Shown: positions 27,319 through 36,934, counted from the first letter of the stretch. The stretch is 64,000 nt of DNA from Fimbriimonadaceae bacterium (GCA_019638795.1 JAHBTB010000010.1:29026-93025), one strand, 5' to 3'. The notes: a model not told the origin generated them from the letters alone. Numbers and translations: made by a program.

Positions 27319-28020
27319 ATGAGAATTGACGAGTGCAACTGGCGGCAGGTTGAGTCTCGGCTGGCCGAGGACGACCGGTGCGTCGTCCCGCTGGGCTGTA
27401 CCGAGCAGCACGCCTACCTCAGCCTCGCCACCGACAGCACCTTGGCGTTCCGGGTCGCCGTCGAGGCTGCCGGGCCTCTTGGCGTGCCCGTGTTCCCCGT
27501 CCAGCCTTACGGTGTCACACCGGCCTTTTCCGCATATCCAGGCACGGTGAGTCTCCGCGTCACCACATTGGGGGCGATCATCGTCGACATCCTCGAATGC
27601 CTGTCGGGCCAGGGCTTCCGCCGGTTCCTCTTTGTGAACGGCCACGGCGGCAACACCCCTTGTGCCGCGACGGCTTACGAATGGGCGGCGGCCTGCCCGC
27701 TCCCGGGAGTCCGCGTGGCCTGGCACGACTGGTGGAACGCCCCTTTGACCCGGGCGAAGGTGGACGAACTCGACCCCCAGGGCACCCACGCCAACTGGAT
27801 GGAGAACTTCCCCTGGACCCGGGTCGAGGGTGCCGAGCCCCCCGACAATCCCAAACCAATGGTCGACTACGCCCGACTCCGGGGACAGGGCGCCGATACC
27901 GTCCGCCAGGGCCTCGGTGACGGATCATTCGGCGGGGCGTACCAAAGGGCCGACACTGACATGTTCGCCCTCTGGGAGGTCGGCGTGGCCGAGACCAGGG
28001 CGGTCATCGAGTCTCTGTGA
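27319..28020 (+). CDS. Creatininase-family metal amidohydrolase
   Basis: The 233-residue protein shows the creatininase (MftE/ArfB-like) metal motifs: PLGCTEQHAYLSLATDS (Glu29, His31, Asp39), FVNGHGGN (105-112) and THANWMEN with the last Glu ligand. Family members hydrolyse cyclic amides or C-terminal peptide bonds, and many clustered with sugar genes have unknown substrates. It is divergent from the sugar importer; the 97-base gap should hold both promoters. TACAAG lies 6 bases before the ATG. Confidence 0.85.
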   Translation: MRIDECNWRQVESRLAEDDRCVVPLGCTEQHAYLSLATDSTLAFRVAVEAAGPLGVPVFPVQPYGVTPAFSAYPGTVSLRVTTLGAIIVDILECLSGQGFRRFLFVNGHGGNTPCAATAYEWAAACPLPGVRVAWHDWWNAPLTRAKVDELDPQGTHANWMENFPWTRVEGAEPPDNPKPMVDYARLRGQGADTVRQGLGDGSFGGAYQRADTDMFALWEVGVAETRAVIESL

Positions 28021-28033
28021 CCCGTGCCCGAGG

Positions 28034-29290
28034 TCACGGGCCGTATGGTATGGCCTCGGTCAGGTTGAGCGGTGCGGCGTCGGTGACGACGACGGTGTCT
28101 TCGCACCGACACCCGCCGTGGCCCAACCAGGCCGTGGCCCGGTCGAAGTCAACCTGGTCGGCCCACTTGGCCCGACGTTCTTCGCTGGTCAGAAGGGCAG
28201 GGTTGAAGTAGCACCCCGGCTCCACCGTCACCGCGTAGCCCACCTCAAGCGGCATGTCGATCCGCACCCTGACCCCGGCGACCGTGCGGTCCCGGTCCAG
28301 TCCGGGCGGCTGGGCCATCGCGTCGCGCACGCCGAGCCCGACGGTGTGCCCGACCCCGTGGGGGAAGAAAAGTGACATGACGCCGCCCGCGACCGCTTCG
28401 TCGGGCGACACCCGCAACACCTTCAGGTCGACCAACGCCTCGGCCATCCGCCGCGCGCAAAGCGCGTGGACGTCGTGCCACTCCCGACCGGCCGTGCATG
28501 CGGCGACACCGGCCTTCTCTGCCGCGACGACCGCCGCCTGCAACTTGGCCTTTTCATCGGTCAGGCCACCGCAGGCGAAGGTCCGGGTGACGTCGACGAC
28601 ATACCCCTCCACCTCCGCGCCCGCGTCGACCAACAAGAAGTCGCCTTCTTGGAGCGCCCTGGCCCCCGGGGTCAGGTGGAAGACGGCCGAATCGGGCCCG
28701 GCCCCGACGATGGAGGCATATCCCGGCCCGTCGGCTCCGGCCTTGGCGATCGCGTACTCAAACTCGATCTGGATGTCACGCTCGGTGACCCCAGGGCGGA
28801 CGGCCCGCCTGATCGCCTCGTAACCCGCCAGCGTCGCCGCGGCCGCGCGGCGCATCAGCGCGACCTCACCGGCGTCCTTGGGGCGGCGGACGTGATGGAG
28901 AATGCGGCTGAGGGTCTCCGAGAGCTTCGGGTCCGCGTGGGGGTCTGCGTAGCAGCCCAACGCGGCCAAGGGTCTTCCGGCACGCTCTTCCAGCCAGGGC
29001 CCAAACTCAGCGACCGGCCGACCGACGGGAGCCGGCCCTGGCCCCCAGACGCACTCGGCTTCGCTCACCGGCGGCTCGAAGTGCGCCCAACCCGTCTTGG
29101 GGTCGTAGGCGACGATCCCGCCTTCCCGGCGGCAGTCGGTCAGCCAGCGGTACTCGGTGTGAGGGACATAGGGATAGCATTGGTCGTGGTATCCCGGTCG
29201 GCCCTGAGGGTCGCCTGCTCCCACGACCACGATCTCGTCCGTCAAGTTCCACGCCGCCGCCGCCTTCGCCTGTCTCGCCTCGACACCCAT
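28034..29290 (-). CDS. M24-family metallopeptidase (Xaa-Pro aminopeptidase P type)
   Basis: The 418-residue protein has a creatinase-like N-terminal domain and a C-terminal pita-bread domain with five metal ligands: LVDAGAEVEGYVVDVTRTF (two Asp), FFPHGVGHTVGLGVRD (His), VTVEPGCYF (Glu) and CRCEDTVVV (Glu). It removes N-terminal residues before proline or is a pseudo-member acting on other amides. ATG 29290 is chosen over the open-frame start at 29359, because the upstream codons lie across the divergent promoter. An inverted repeat sits 9-34 bases upstream. Confidence 0.9.
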   Translation of the reverse strand: MGVEARQAKAAAAWNLTDEIVVVGAGDPQGRPGYHDQCYPYVPHTEYRWLTDCRREGGIVAYDPKTGWAHFEPPVSEAECVWGPGPAPVGRPVAEFGPWLEERAGRPLAALGCYADPHADPKLSETLSRILHHVRRPKDAGEVALMRRAAAATLAGYEAIRRAVRPGVTERDIQIEFEYAIAKAGADGPGYASIVGAGPDSAVFHLTPGARALQEGDFLLVDAGAEVEGYVVDVTRTFACGGLTDEKAKLQAAVVAAEKAGVAACTAGREWHDVHALCARRMAEALVDLKVLRVSPDEAVAGGVMSLFFPHGVGHTVGLGVRDAMAQPPGLDRDRTVAGVRVRIDMPLEVGYAVTVEPGCYFNPALLTSEERRAKWADQVDFDRATAWLGHGGCRCEDTVVVTDAAPLNLTEAIPYGP

Positions 29291-29298
29291 AGTCCGGA

Positions 29299-29324
29299 TT
29301 CTTACACTTTCCGAACCGTAAGAA
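29299..29324. promoter_or_regulatory. Inverted repeat TTCTTAC-N12-GTAAGAA between divergent genes
   Basis: Perfect 7-bp arms at 29299-29305 and 29318-29324 lie in the 102-base gap between the M24 peptidase and the GH116-like gene. The left arm overlaps the AAGAAT -10-like site of the peptidase gene, so it is a candidate operator. Confidence 0.4.
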
Positions 29325-29380
29325 GTTCCTTTGGCACTGTCGTCGCGGCGGTGTCGCACGACGAGGTGAGAAAGCCGCAG

Positions 29381-29386
29381 TAGACT
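29381..29386 (+). promoter_or_regulatory. -10-like TAGACT, 6 bases before the GH116-like ATG
   Basis: TAGACT, then TCACCC, then ATG 29393. No Shine-Dalgarno sequence is visible. Confidence 0.4.
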
Positions 29387-29392
29387 TCACCC

Positions 29393-31813
29393 ATGTCCAT
29401 GTCCCGCCGTTCGATGTTGAAGCAGGCCGGAGCGGTCACCACCGCGACGTGGGGCCAACGCCTCGAGGCGTTCGCGGGGCCGTTTCAAGTCGACGAGGCG
29501 CACCTGGTCCCTGCCGACAAGAAGTTTTCCGCCGCTTGGCTCCAGTCGCTGACCGACCGGGGCAAGCCCGCCGTCCTGAGGGGCGACGAGCTCAAATTCG
29601 TCGGTATGCCGGTGGGAGGTTGCTTTGCGGGGACCGTGTACCTTGGCGGCGACGGACGCCTCTGGAACTGGGACGTGTTCAACCAACACCACCAGGGCAC
29701 CGTCGCGCACCAGGCCAAGTACGGCAAGGAGACCCTTAATGAGTCGAGTGGGGCCAACTACGTCGACCCACCGTCCAATGTCTCGCCGTTCCGTATCCAG
29801 TTCAGCTGTGACGGCGTGCCCCTTGAGTCGGGACACTGGGACGAGACGACCTTCCTCGGCCAATACCCGGTCGGAACCGTCACCTACACCGGACATGGCC
29901 TGAGGGTGGTGCTCGAGGCCTTCTCCCCGTTCATCCCCTTGGACATCGAGCGCTCGTCCTATCCTGCCGTGGTCATGAAATACACCGTGACCAACCTGGG
30001 CTCGACCCGGCGCAAGGTCGTCGTCGCCTGCGCCTGCGAGCACCCGGCCCTCCTCTATTCGAAGGACGTCGCCGAGCATGTCACCCTTACCGTCGCCAGG
30101 CGGCAGGCGCGGGACAAGTCCGCCGACACGGGGTCCCGGTGGACCGGCGCGTCGTTCGAGACCGTGCCCGACGCCACCGTCCGCCTTGCCCCGACACCGG
30201 ACTGGGGCAGTTTCGCCGTCGGCGTCACCGAGGGAGAGGTCATGGAGACCCCGGGCACGCGCCCTTCGGCGACCGTCTCGACCCCGCTGGACCTTGCCCC
30301 GGGACAGACCGCGTCACGCCATGTCTTTGTCGCGTGGCACTTCCCCCATGCCCAGGTGAACGGGTTCAAGGAGCCCACCCGGCGGTGGTACGGCACACGG
30401 TGGAGCGACGCCGGCGACGTCCTCGACGACCTTGTCGAGAATTGGTCCGACCTGGAGGAGACCACCTTCAAGTGGCGGGACACCTGGTACGACTCGACCC
30501 TTCCCTACTGGCTCCTCGACCGGACTTTTGCCAACACCTCGATCCTGGCGACCAACACCTGTTACCGGTTCGACGACGGTCGGTTCTGGTTCTGGGAAGG
30601 GGTCGGCTGTTGTCATGGTTGCTGCACCCACGTGTGGGGCTATGCCCAGGCGATCGGGCGGGTCTTTCCCGAGGTCGAGCGGTACCTGCGCGAGAAGGTC
30701 GACTTCGGGCGGTTCTTCCATGCCGACACCGGCGCGATCGATTACCGTGGCGAGTTCGGACGTAGCGTGGCCCACGACGGCCAGGCCGGATGCATCCTGC
30801 GCGCATACCGCGAGCATCTCATGTCCCCGGACGACGACTTCCTCAAGGGGGTCTATCCCCAGGTCAAGAAGGCGACCCAACTCCTGATGACCCAAGACCC
30901 CGACCGGGACGGCATCCTCGAGGGAGGGCAGTACAACACTCTTGACGCCGCTTGGTATGGCAAGCTAGCCTGGATTTCGGGCCTGTACTTGGCCGCGGTC
31001 AAGGCTTGCGGGGCGATGGCCGGAGAAATGGGGGACACCGCGTTCGCCGCCGAATGCTCCGCGGTCTGTCGCGCGGGTGAAAAGTCGATGGTCGCCCAAC
31101 TCTTCGACGGGGAGTACTTCGTCAACATCACCGACCCGGCCCACCGCGACCGGAACAACACCAACAAGGGGTGCCACATCGACCAACTCTACGGCCAGCA
31201 ATGGGCGCACCAGTTGGGCCTCGGCGGCATCGTGCCCGCCCAAGAGGCGCGGTCGGCGATGGCCGCCCTCTTTCGTCACAACTTCGCCCCGGACGTCGGG
31301 GTTTACCGCCGGGGCATGAAGACGATCCCAGGCGGGCGCTGGTACGCCTTGCCCGGCGAAGCCGGTCTTATCATGACGACCTTCCCTAAGGGCGGCGCTG
31401 ACCAAGCGGTCGGCAAGGGCCAGGACGCCTGGGCCGGCATGTACTTCAACGAGTGCATGAGCGGGTTCGAGCACCAGGCCGCCGCGGGAATGATCTACGA
31501 GGGCCTCGTCACCGAGGGTCTTGCCGTCGAACGCGCCGTCCATGACCGCTACGCGCCCCATAAGCGCAACCCCTACAACGAGATCGAGTGCAGCGACCAT
31601 TACGGCCGGGCGATGGCGTCGTATGGGGTGTTCGTCGCCCTCACCGGGTTCTATTGCCACGGCCCACGCAACGCCGTCTCGTTCCGCCCCCGCACGGGCA
31701 AGGCAAAGAACCGGTTTCCCTTCATCACCGCCAACGGCTGGGGCACCGCCCATGTGGACCGCCAACCGGACGGGACCTGGAAGGCGACCATGACCTACCG
31801 ACACCAGGTCTAG
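29393..31813 (+). CDS. GH116-like glycoside hydrolase (beta-glucosidase/glucosylceramidase family), Tat-exported
   Basis: The 806-residue protein starts with MSMSRRSMLKQAGAVTTATWG, a twin-arginine-type signal. The N-terminal beta domain contains FVGMPVGGCFAGTVYLGGDGRLWNWDVFNQHH, as in GH116/DUF608 proteins. The C-terminal (alpha/alpha)6 domain contains ILEGGQYNTLDAAWYGKLAWISGLYLAAV and CHIDQLYGQQWAHQLGLG, where the acid residues of the active site are expected. Family members cleave beta-glucosides or beta-xylosides. The periplasmic location and the uronate genes next to it suggest plant polysaccharide breakdown. Exact substrate is not resolved. Confidence 0.85.
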   Translation: MSMSRRSMLKQAGAVTTATWGQRLEAFAGPFQVDEAHLVPADKKFSAAWLQSLTDRGKPAVLRGDELKFVGMPVGGCFAGTVYLGGDGRLWNWDVFNQHHQGTVAHQAKYGKETLNESSGANYVDPPSNVSPFRIQFSCDGVPLESGHWDETTFLGQYPVGTVTYTGHGLRVVLEAFSPFIPLDIERSSYPAVVMKYTVTNLGSTRRKVVVACACEHPALLYSKDVAEHVTLTVARRQARDKSADTGSRWTGASFETVPDATVRLAPTPDWGSFAVGVTEGEVMETPGTRPSATVSTPLDLAPGQTASRHVFVAWHFPHAQVNGFKEPTRRWYGTRWSDAGDVLDDLVENWSDLEETTFKWRDTWYDSTLPYWLLDRTFANTSILATNTCYRFDDGRFWFWEGVGCCHGCCTHVWGYAQAIGRVFPEVERYLREKVDFGRFFHADTGAIDYRGEFGRSVAHDGQAGCILRAYREHLMSPDDDFLKGVYPQVKKATQLLMTQDPDRDGILEGGQYNTLDAAWYGKLAWISGLYLAAVKACGAMAGEMGDTAFAAECSAVCRAGEKSMVAQLFDGEYFVNITDPAHRDRNNTNKGCHIDQLYGQQWAHQLGLGGIVPAQEARSAMAALFRHNFAPDVGVYRRGMKTIPGGRWYALPGEAGLIMTTFPKGGADQAVGKGQDAWAGMYFNECMSGFEHQAAAGMIYEGLVTEGLAVERAVHDRYAPHKRNPYNEIECSDHYGRAMASYGVFVALTGFYCHGPRNAVSFRPRTGKAKNRFPFITANGWGTAHVDRQPDGTWKATMTYRHQV

Positions 31814-31830
31814 GCCGCCGTCGTCGCCCG

Positions 31831-33246
31831 CTAACCCTTGGCCGCAAACGAGGCGTCGATGTCAAACCCGAAGTGGTCTCGGGCGTTGGTGTGGCACACC
31901 TCGCGCACCAATGCCCCGACAATGTCAAAGTCGCGGGGGAGGAGCCCGTCCCGCATCTCGGCCCCCAGCACGTCGCACAAGACGCGCCGGAAGTACTCAT
32001 GCCTGGTGTACGAGAGAAAGCTCCGCGAGTCGGTGACCATGCCGACAAACCGCCGCAACAAGCCGCAGTTCGAGAGCGCGTCCAACTGCATCCGGATCCC
32101 GTCGCGCTGGTCCAGATGCCACCACCCGGACCCAAGTTGCACCCGACCCGGCACACCCTCCTTCGGAAAGTTCTGCGCCATCGTCGCGAAGACGTAGTTG
32201 TCGGCCGGGTTGTTGTTGTAGAGGACGACCTTTGGCAGTCGGCCCGCTGCCTCAAGCTCGCCCAGAAACGACGCTAACCCGATGGCGTGGCGATCGTCGC
32301 CGATGCTGTCAAAGCCCGTGTCGGGGCCGAGACCGGCGAAGGCCCGGGGGTTAGCGTTTCGCAAGGGCCCCAGGTGAAACTGCATGGTCCACCCTTTCTC
32401 GGTGTTCCACGCGGCGACTTCGCCCAGGACAAACCGCATGAACCCCCGTTGCTCTTCTGGCGAGGCGGCGTGCCCCGTGGCGGCGCGGACGAAGACCCGC
32501 TGCAACTCAGAGTTCGTCAGCGTCTCGGTCGGCAGGGTCGTCACCCCGTGGTCGGAAAGCCGGCCACCGACGGCATGGAAGGCGTCGTGACGTTTCTTCA
32601 ATGCCGCCATCAGGTGGCCGAGACTGAAGATCTTTTCGCCCGACGCCTCACTCAGGCGCTGGATCCAGGGGATGAAGGCTTCGGGCCGGTCCACCCCGGT
32701 CGCCCGGTCGGGTCGAAAAGTGGGGAGCACCCGCGTCTTGAGCCCTCGGCAAGCCTCGTGGTGGGCCAAGGAATCGGCCGGGTCGTCGGTGGTGCAGACC
32801 ACGGCCACCCGGTCTCGGGCGAGGATGGCCCGTGTCGTCAGGCTTCCGAGCACTTCGTCCGCCCGGTCCCAAAGCTCGTCGGCCCGTTCCGGCGTCAGTG
32901 TCCCGGTGACGCCGAAGTACCGCCATGCCTCCAGGTGCGACCAATGGTACAAGGGGTTGCGCAGGGTGTAGGGCAGGGTCTCCATCCACGCCTGGTGCTT
33001 CTCCCGCGGTGCGGCGTCGCCGGTGCAGAACCGCTCGGCCACCCCGTTGGCCCGCATCGCCCGCCACTTGTAGTGGTCACCCTCCAGCCAGACCTCGGCC
33101 AAGTCACGGAACCGGTGGTCGGCGGCGATTTGGTCCGCGGGCAAATGACAATGGAAGTCGATGATCGGCAGCCCCTCCGCATAGTCGTGGTAAAGGCGGC
33201 ATGCTTCGTCGCTGCCCAAGAGGAAGTCTTCGTCTACGAAGCCCAT
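31831..33246 (-). CDS. uxaC: Glucuronate isomerase (uronate isomerase)
   Basis: The 471-residue TIM-barrel protein has the family length (about 470) and motifs LLGSDEACRLYHDYAEGLPIIDFHCHL with the metal HxH, KWRAMRANGV, VCTTDDP, LPTFRPD, MQFHLGPLRN and LLRRFVGMVTDSRSFLSYTRHEYFRRVLC. It converts D-glucuronate to D-fructuronate (or galacturonate to tagaturonate) in the cytoplasm. The start at 33246 overlaps the upstream alcohol dehydrogenase stop by 13 bases. It is the last gene of a uronate operon that also holds reductase genes. Mannonate dehydratase and KDG kinase are not in the window. Confidence 0.95.
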   Translation of the reverse strand: MGFVDEDFLLGSDEACRLYHDYAEGLPIIDFHCHLPADQIAADHRFRDLAEVWLEGDHYKWRAMRANGVAERFCTGDAAPREKHQAWMETLPYTLRNPLYHWSHLEAWRYFGVTGTLTPERADELWDRADEVLGSLTTRAILARDRVAVVCTTDDPADSLAHHEACRGLKTRVLPTFRPDRATGVDRPEAFIPWIQRLSEASGEKIFSLGHLMAALKKRHDAFHAVGGRLSDHGVTTLPTETLTNSELQRVFVRAATGHAASPEEQRGFMRFVLGEVAAWNTEKGWTMQFHLGPLRNANPRAFAGLGPDTGFDSIGDDRHAIGLASFLGELEAAGRLPKVVLYNNNPADNYVFATMAQNFPKEGVPGRVQLGSGWWHLDQRDGIRMQLDALSNCGLLRRFVGMVTDSRSFLSYTRHEYFRRVLCDVLGAEMRDGLLPRDFDIVGALVREVCHTNARDHFGFDIDASFAAKG

Positions 33247-34361
33247 GGATCGACCACCAGTTTGAACACCCCCTTCTTCCCTTCGCCCGTGTTCTCGCGG
33301 AAGAGGCGCGGGAGGTCGGCAAGGGTCGTCTTCGTCTGCCACTCCTTGACGCGGAACCGTCCCTGTTCCAGCCATGCCAACGCCCGGGGATAGTCGCCGA
33401 CTTCAAAGTTGCAGCTGGTGACGATGCTTCGCTCCGAACCAAGGCGCAAGAAGTTGACGGGCACCGGTTCGTCGTGTACCGCGAGGTTGACCAGCGTGCC
33501 AGCCTTGCCTAGGATTCTCACGCCAAGGTCCAACGTCTCCGCCTTGCCGACCGTGTCAAACACCGAGCCAAACCCCTCCGGGGCCAATCCGGACAGCGTG
33601 GAGAGCAAGTCTGCGTCGGACAGGCCGCGGGTGTCCACCGCGACGCCCACGCCCTGCCGCGTGGCGATGTCCAGGGCCACCGGTGATTGGTCGAGAAGCA
33701 CGGCGTGGCTGGCCCCCAGCGCCAAGGCCGCCTGGGCGACGCCGTTCCCCGCCGGCCCTGCCCCGACACAAAGCACCGGCCGCCCGGGCTGGACCCGCCC
33801 CTGCTCGGCGACGTGGAGACAGACCGCCAAGATGTCCATCATCGCCGCTTCCTCAAAGCTCAGCGAGTCGGCGATCTCAAAGCAACTCTGGCCCCAAGAC
33901 GGGGCAAACCGGGTGTAGGCACCGGGAAAGTAGTCTTGGTCGCCCCAGCCTTGGCCATGGCCCATATGGACGGTGTCCGGGCACAGCCGCGACCGGCCGG
34001 CCTGACAATCCGGGCATCGCCCGCAGACCTTGGAACAGACTGGCGCGACGCGCTTGCCCAAAAGCCGCCGGTTCGCTTCGGACTGCACCGCCACGACGAC
34101 CCCGGCGTACTCGTGTCCCAGCACGATGTTCGGGGGGTTCGGCACAAAGCGGCCGAGGGTGTGCTGGGCCCACGGGTTCTCGCCCAGGTAGTAGCGGAAG
34201 TCTGACCCGCAGACGCCGCACGCCTTGATCTGGACCAGGACGATGTCGGGGTCGCCGTAGGAACCGACCGGCCACATCGGGATGTCCATGACACTCAAGT
34301 CGCGTGGCCCGACCAAGACCCCGGCGGGCATGGACGCCGGAAGTTCGACGATGGATTCCAT
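33234..34361 (-). CDS. Zinc-dependent medium-chain alcohol/sugar dehydrogenase
   Basis: The 375-residue MDR protein has the catalytic zinc ligands in KACGVCGSDFRYYL and LGHEYAGVV, a structural zinc Cys cluster in CSKVCGRCPDCQAGRSRLC, and a Rossmann motif VLCVGAGPAGNGVAQAAL. It resembles sorbitol/threonine-type dehydrogenases and probably oxidises or reduces a polyol or sugar acid in the uronate pathway. ATG 34361 overlaps the SDR stop by one base (TGATG). The downstream uxaC start lies inside its 3' end. Confidence 0.88.
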   Translation of the reverse strand: MESIVELPASMPAGVLVGPRDLSVMDIPMWPVGSYGDPDIVLVQIKACGVCGSDFRYYLGENPWAQHTLGRFVPNPPNIVLGHEYAGVVVAVQSEANRRLLGKRVAPVCSKVCGRCPDCQAGRSRLCPDTVHMGHGQGWGDQDYFPGAYTRFAPSWGQSCFEIADSLSFEEAAMMDILAVCLHVAEQGRVQPGRPVLCVGAGPAGNGVAQAALALGASHAVLLDQSPVALDIATRQGVGVAVDTRGLSDADLLSTLSGLAPEGFGSVFDTVGKAETLDLGVRILGKAGTLVNLAVHDEPVPVNFLRLGSERSIVTSCNFEVGDYPRALAWLEQGRFRVKEWQTKTTLADLPRLFRENTGEGKKGVFKLVVDPWAS

Positions 34362-35155
34362 CACAGCCCCCACCATGAACAAAACCCGCCGTCGACCGTC
34401 AGGACGGTGCCGTTCACAAACTTACTGGCGTCACTGGCCAGGTAGAGGACCGCGCCCACCAAGTCTTCCGGGACACCAAACCGTCCTGCCGGCGTGTGGT
34501 CGATGATCTTCCTACCCCGTTCAGTCAGTTCACCAGTCGCCTGGTCGGTGAGGAGGAAGCGGTTCTGCTCAGTGATGAAAAAGCCCGGCTGGACCGCGTT
34601 CACTCTCACCCGTCCCCCCGTACGCCCACCCCACTCGACGGCGCACCAGCGGGTCCAGGTGTCCAAGGCCGATTTGGCGGCCGCATAGGCACCGACCCGG
34701 CTGATCGGCAGTTCGGCCGCCACCGACGTCACCGTGACGACACTCGCGCCCTCGGGCCGGACGTGGGGCCCAAAGGCGAAGACCGGGTGCACCGCGCCCG
34801 TGAACAGGTTCAAGTCAAAGGTCTCCTTGGCCGCGTCCAAATCCCAGTCAAAGAAGCCTTGGTCGGGCCGCAGGGTCGCCTCCGGGCGGTTGCCGCCGAC
34901 GGCGGCAAGCAAGACGTCGACCGGGCCCTGTCGGGCCGCGACCTCGCCGGCCACCCGGGCCAAGTCCTCGAAGTCACCGGCGTCAGCTGTCCATGCCGCT
35001 CCGCCGACCTGGGCCGCCAAGGCGTCCAGTTTTCCCCGGTCACGACCGACCAGGCTGACCGTCGCCCCCGCGCCGGCCAACCCCTTCACCATCGCCTCAC
35101 CAAGGACACCGGTGCCCCCGAGCGCGACGACATGCTTGCCGTGAAGGCTGAACAT
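34361..35155 (-). CDS. SDR-family oxidoreductase, probable fructuronate (D-mannonate) reductase
   Basis: The 264-residue SDR has LHGKHVVALGGTGVLGEAM as its nucleotide-binding start, Ser-Tyr-Lys residues in VTSVAAELPISRVGAYAAAKSAL, and a terminal NGTVLTVDGGFCSWWGL. The extended segment AAVGGNRPEATLRPDQGFFDW is typical of SDR-type mannonate oxidoreductases found beside uronate isomerase genes. It would reduce fructuronate made by UxaC to mannonate. ATG 35155 is preferred to TTG 35170 for start-codon strength. Confidence 0.8.
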   Translation of the reverse strand: MFSLHGKHVVALGGTGVLGEAMVKGLAGAGATVSLVGRDRGKLDALAAQVGGAAWTADAGDFEDLARVAGEVAARQGPVDVLLAAVGGNRPEATLRPDQGFFDWDLDAAKETFDLNLFTGAVHPVFAFGPHVRPEGASVVTVTSVAAELPISRVGAYAAAKSALDTWTRWCAVEWGGRTGGRVRVNAVQPGFFITEQNRFLLTDQATGELTERGRKIIDHTPAGRFGVPEDLVGAVLYLASDASKFVNGTVLTVDGGFCSWWGL

Positions 35156-35161
35156 GGGGCC

Positions 35162-35167
35162 AGTATG
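35162..35167 (-). promoter_or_regulatory. -10-like CATACT, 6 bases before the SDR ATG
   Basis: On the minus strand CATACT, then six bases, then ATG 35155. It lies in a 21-base gap inside a probable operon, so it could be an internal promoter or chance. Confidence 0.3.
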
Positions 35168-35176
35168 CAACGGTGG

Positions 35177-36928
35177 CTAGCCGCCGACCTCGGCGACGAA
35201 CTGTTGCGGGGACTTACCCCCTTCGTTGACCACCGTCATCGGCGTCCACCCCTTGGGCCCTGCCGAGAGGGCGTCGGCCAGCCAGTCTTGGGCGAACGCC
35301 TTCCGGTCGGCTGACAAGGGCCACGCCACCCCCCGCGACGCCGCGGCGGCCCGGAACTCGTCCCACCGCCGCAGCCACACCGTGTGCGGCGCCAGCCGGG
35401 CGGTCTTGACCCGCCAGGTCAGTCCGGCGTCTTGTGCCACCGCCTCGGCGGCCAGCCGCCAGTCTCGCTCTACGGCCAGCATCGTGTCGAAGTCCAGGTA
35501 GTGGGCGTCGGGGCCGTCATAAATCCACGTCTTCTTCGCCGCCGCCTTTACCGCCAGCCGGTCCAGGGCATGCAAGATATGAGGGCCGGCGGCCCCATAG
35601 TAACCGTTGAGAAACTCTGCGGTCAGGGCGCGGTCGTCTTGGCCCGGGTCATCCATGAGTCGGGCCAGCACCCAAGCCCGCATCTCGGTCATCTCCGACC
35701 CGCTGGACTGGTAGGCCCCTTCCTCGAAGACGCCCTTGACCCCGTGGCTGGCGAAGAACCTCAGGTTCGGCCCCATGACGCGGTAGTTGGGGAACGGCTG
35801 GACGTAGTGGGCGAAGTTGGTGACGTAGTCCCACACGTAGAGCCGGTCTGTCAACCGGTTCCACCCCCTCAGGTCGGCGGCAAACTCCTTGTTCGAGGGT
35901 CCGTCCAGGGGCCGGCCAAAGTCACATTCGATGCTGCACAACCGGACGATCACATTGGGCCGGGGCCGCACCGACCGCGGCGGCTTGCGCGAGTACTGAT
36001 AGGCCAAGGTGTCAATGGCGACCTTGGGGAACTCGGACCTGATGTGGTCGGCGACATAGTTGGCCAGCTCGACCATTGTCCCGGCGTGGCTGCCCTCACG
36101 GTCGTCCACCGCCTTGCAGGCAGGACACTCGCACGGGTTGAAGCAGTCGTTCTGGCTGACGCTGACAATGTTGACGGACGGGTCGCGGCGGCAGATATCC
36201 TTGACCCGTTCCACGATGATGTCCCGCACCGCCTGGTTCGTCGTGCACAGTTGCGCGTTCTCCGCGGTCCGCTTGCCCTTGACGAGGCTGAAGTACTCGG
36301 GGTGGGTCGCGAAGTACTTCTCCGGCGGCACCAGGCCGTAGAAGGTGTGGACGAACCCGCCATAGACCGTCTTGCCGCCTCGGCTGGCGTCCAAGCCCCC
36401 GCCCATGCCGTTGGCAAAGTTGTGCCATTGCCAGTCCCCGTCCATGAACCCGTACCAGTAGGGGTCGCGGTATTCAAACGCTGGTTTGTGGCGGTCGTCT
36501 TGCTTGGGGACGGCCAGTCGTGGGTTCTTCGGGACGGTGGTCGCCCACGGCGTCCAGTAGCGGACTCCGGCATGCCTTTGTAGGAACCGAGAGACCGCGT
36601 AGAGCGTGCCCCGGGGCCGGCCTCCGGTGAGGAGGAGCCGGCTTCCCCGACGCGTCATCAGCGACTCTTCGTCGCCAAGCCGCTCATAGTGGGCAGACGG
36701 AAAGTACCGGTCGACCAGCTTCCCCCTGCCGACGACGACGCATGAATCGGGGAGGGTCTTGGTCGCCTGGGTGACTTTCGAGGGCGCACCGGTGACCTTG
36801 GCCAGAGTCGTCGCCAACTCCTGCGCCGCCCTCGCTTCGGCCGGAGTCGCGTCCGGCGAGGTCACGACGGTCTGCCATGTCTTGTCCACCCGGGGCGCCA
36901 GAGCCGTCGCGACAAGGATGGTGAACAT
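35177..36928 (-). CDS. DUF4838-domain secreted glycoside hydrolase-like protein
   Basis: The 583-residue protein has a short hydrophobic N-terminus (MFTILVATALA), a GH67-like N-terminal domain (AQELATTLAKVTGAPSKV), and the DUF4838 hallmark VSVSQNDCFNPCECPACKAVDDREGSHAG, followed by NYVADHIRSEFPKVAIDTLAYQYSRKPP. DUF4838 proteins resemble alpha-glucuronidases. The gene lies directly upstream of reductase, dehydrogenase and uronate isomerase genes, so release of glucuronate from glucuronoxylan-type material is a reasonable inference. ATG 36928 follows CATAAT by 6 bases; the longer open frame is antisense shadow. Confidence 0.82.
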   Translation of the reverse strand: MFTILVATALAPRVDKTWQTVVTSPDATPAEARAAQELATTLAKVTGAPSKVTQATKTLPDSCVVVGRGKLVDRYFPSAHYERLGDEESLMTRRGSRLLLTGGRPRGTLYAVSRFLQRHAGVRYWTPWATTVPKNPRLAVPKQDDRHKPAFEYRDPYWYGFMDGDWQWHNFANGMGGGLDASRGGKTVYGGFVHTFYGLVPPEKYFATHPEYFSLVKGKRTAENAQLCTTNQAVRDIIVERVKDICRRDPSVNIVSVSQNDCFNPCECPACKAVDDREGSHAGTMVELANYVADHIRSEFPKVAIDTLAYQYSRKPPRSVRPRPNVIVRLCSIECDFGRPLDGPSNKEFAADLRGWNRLTDRLYVWDYVTNFAHYVQPFPNYRVMGPNLRFFASHGVKGVFEEGAYQSSGSEMTEMRAWVLARLMDDPGQDDRALTAEFLNGYYGAAGPHILHALDRLAVKAAAKKTWIYDGPDAHYLDFDTMLAVERDWRLAAEAVAQDAGLTWRVKTARLAPHTVWLRRWDEFRAAAASRGVAWPLSADRKAFAQDWLADALSAGPKGWTPMTVVNEGGKSPQQFVAEVGG

Positions 36929-36934
36929 GGCTGG

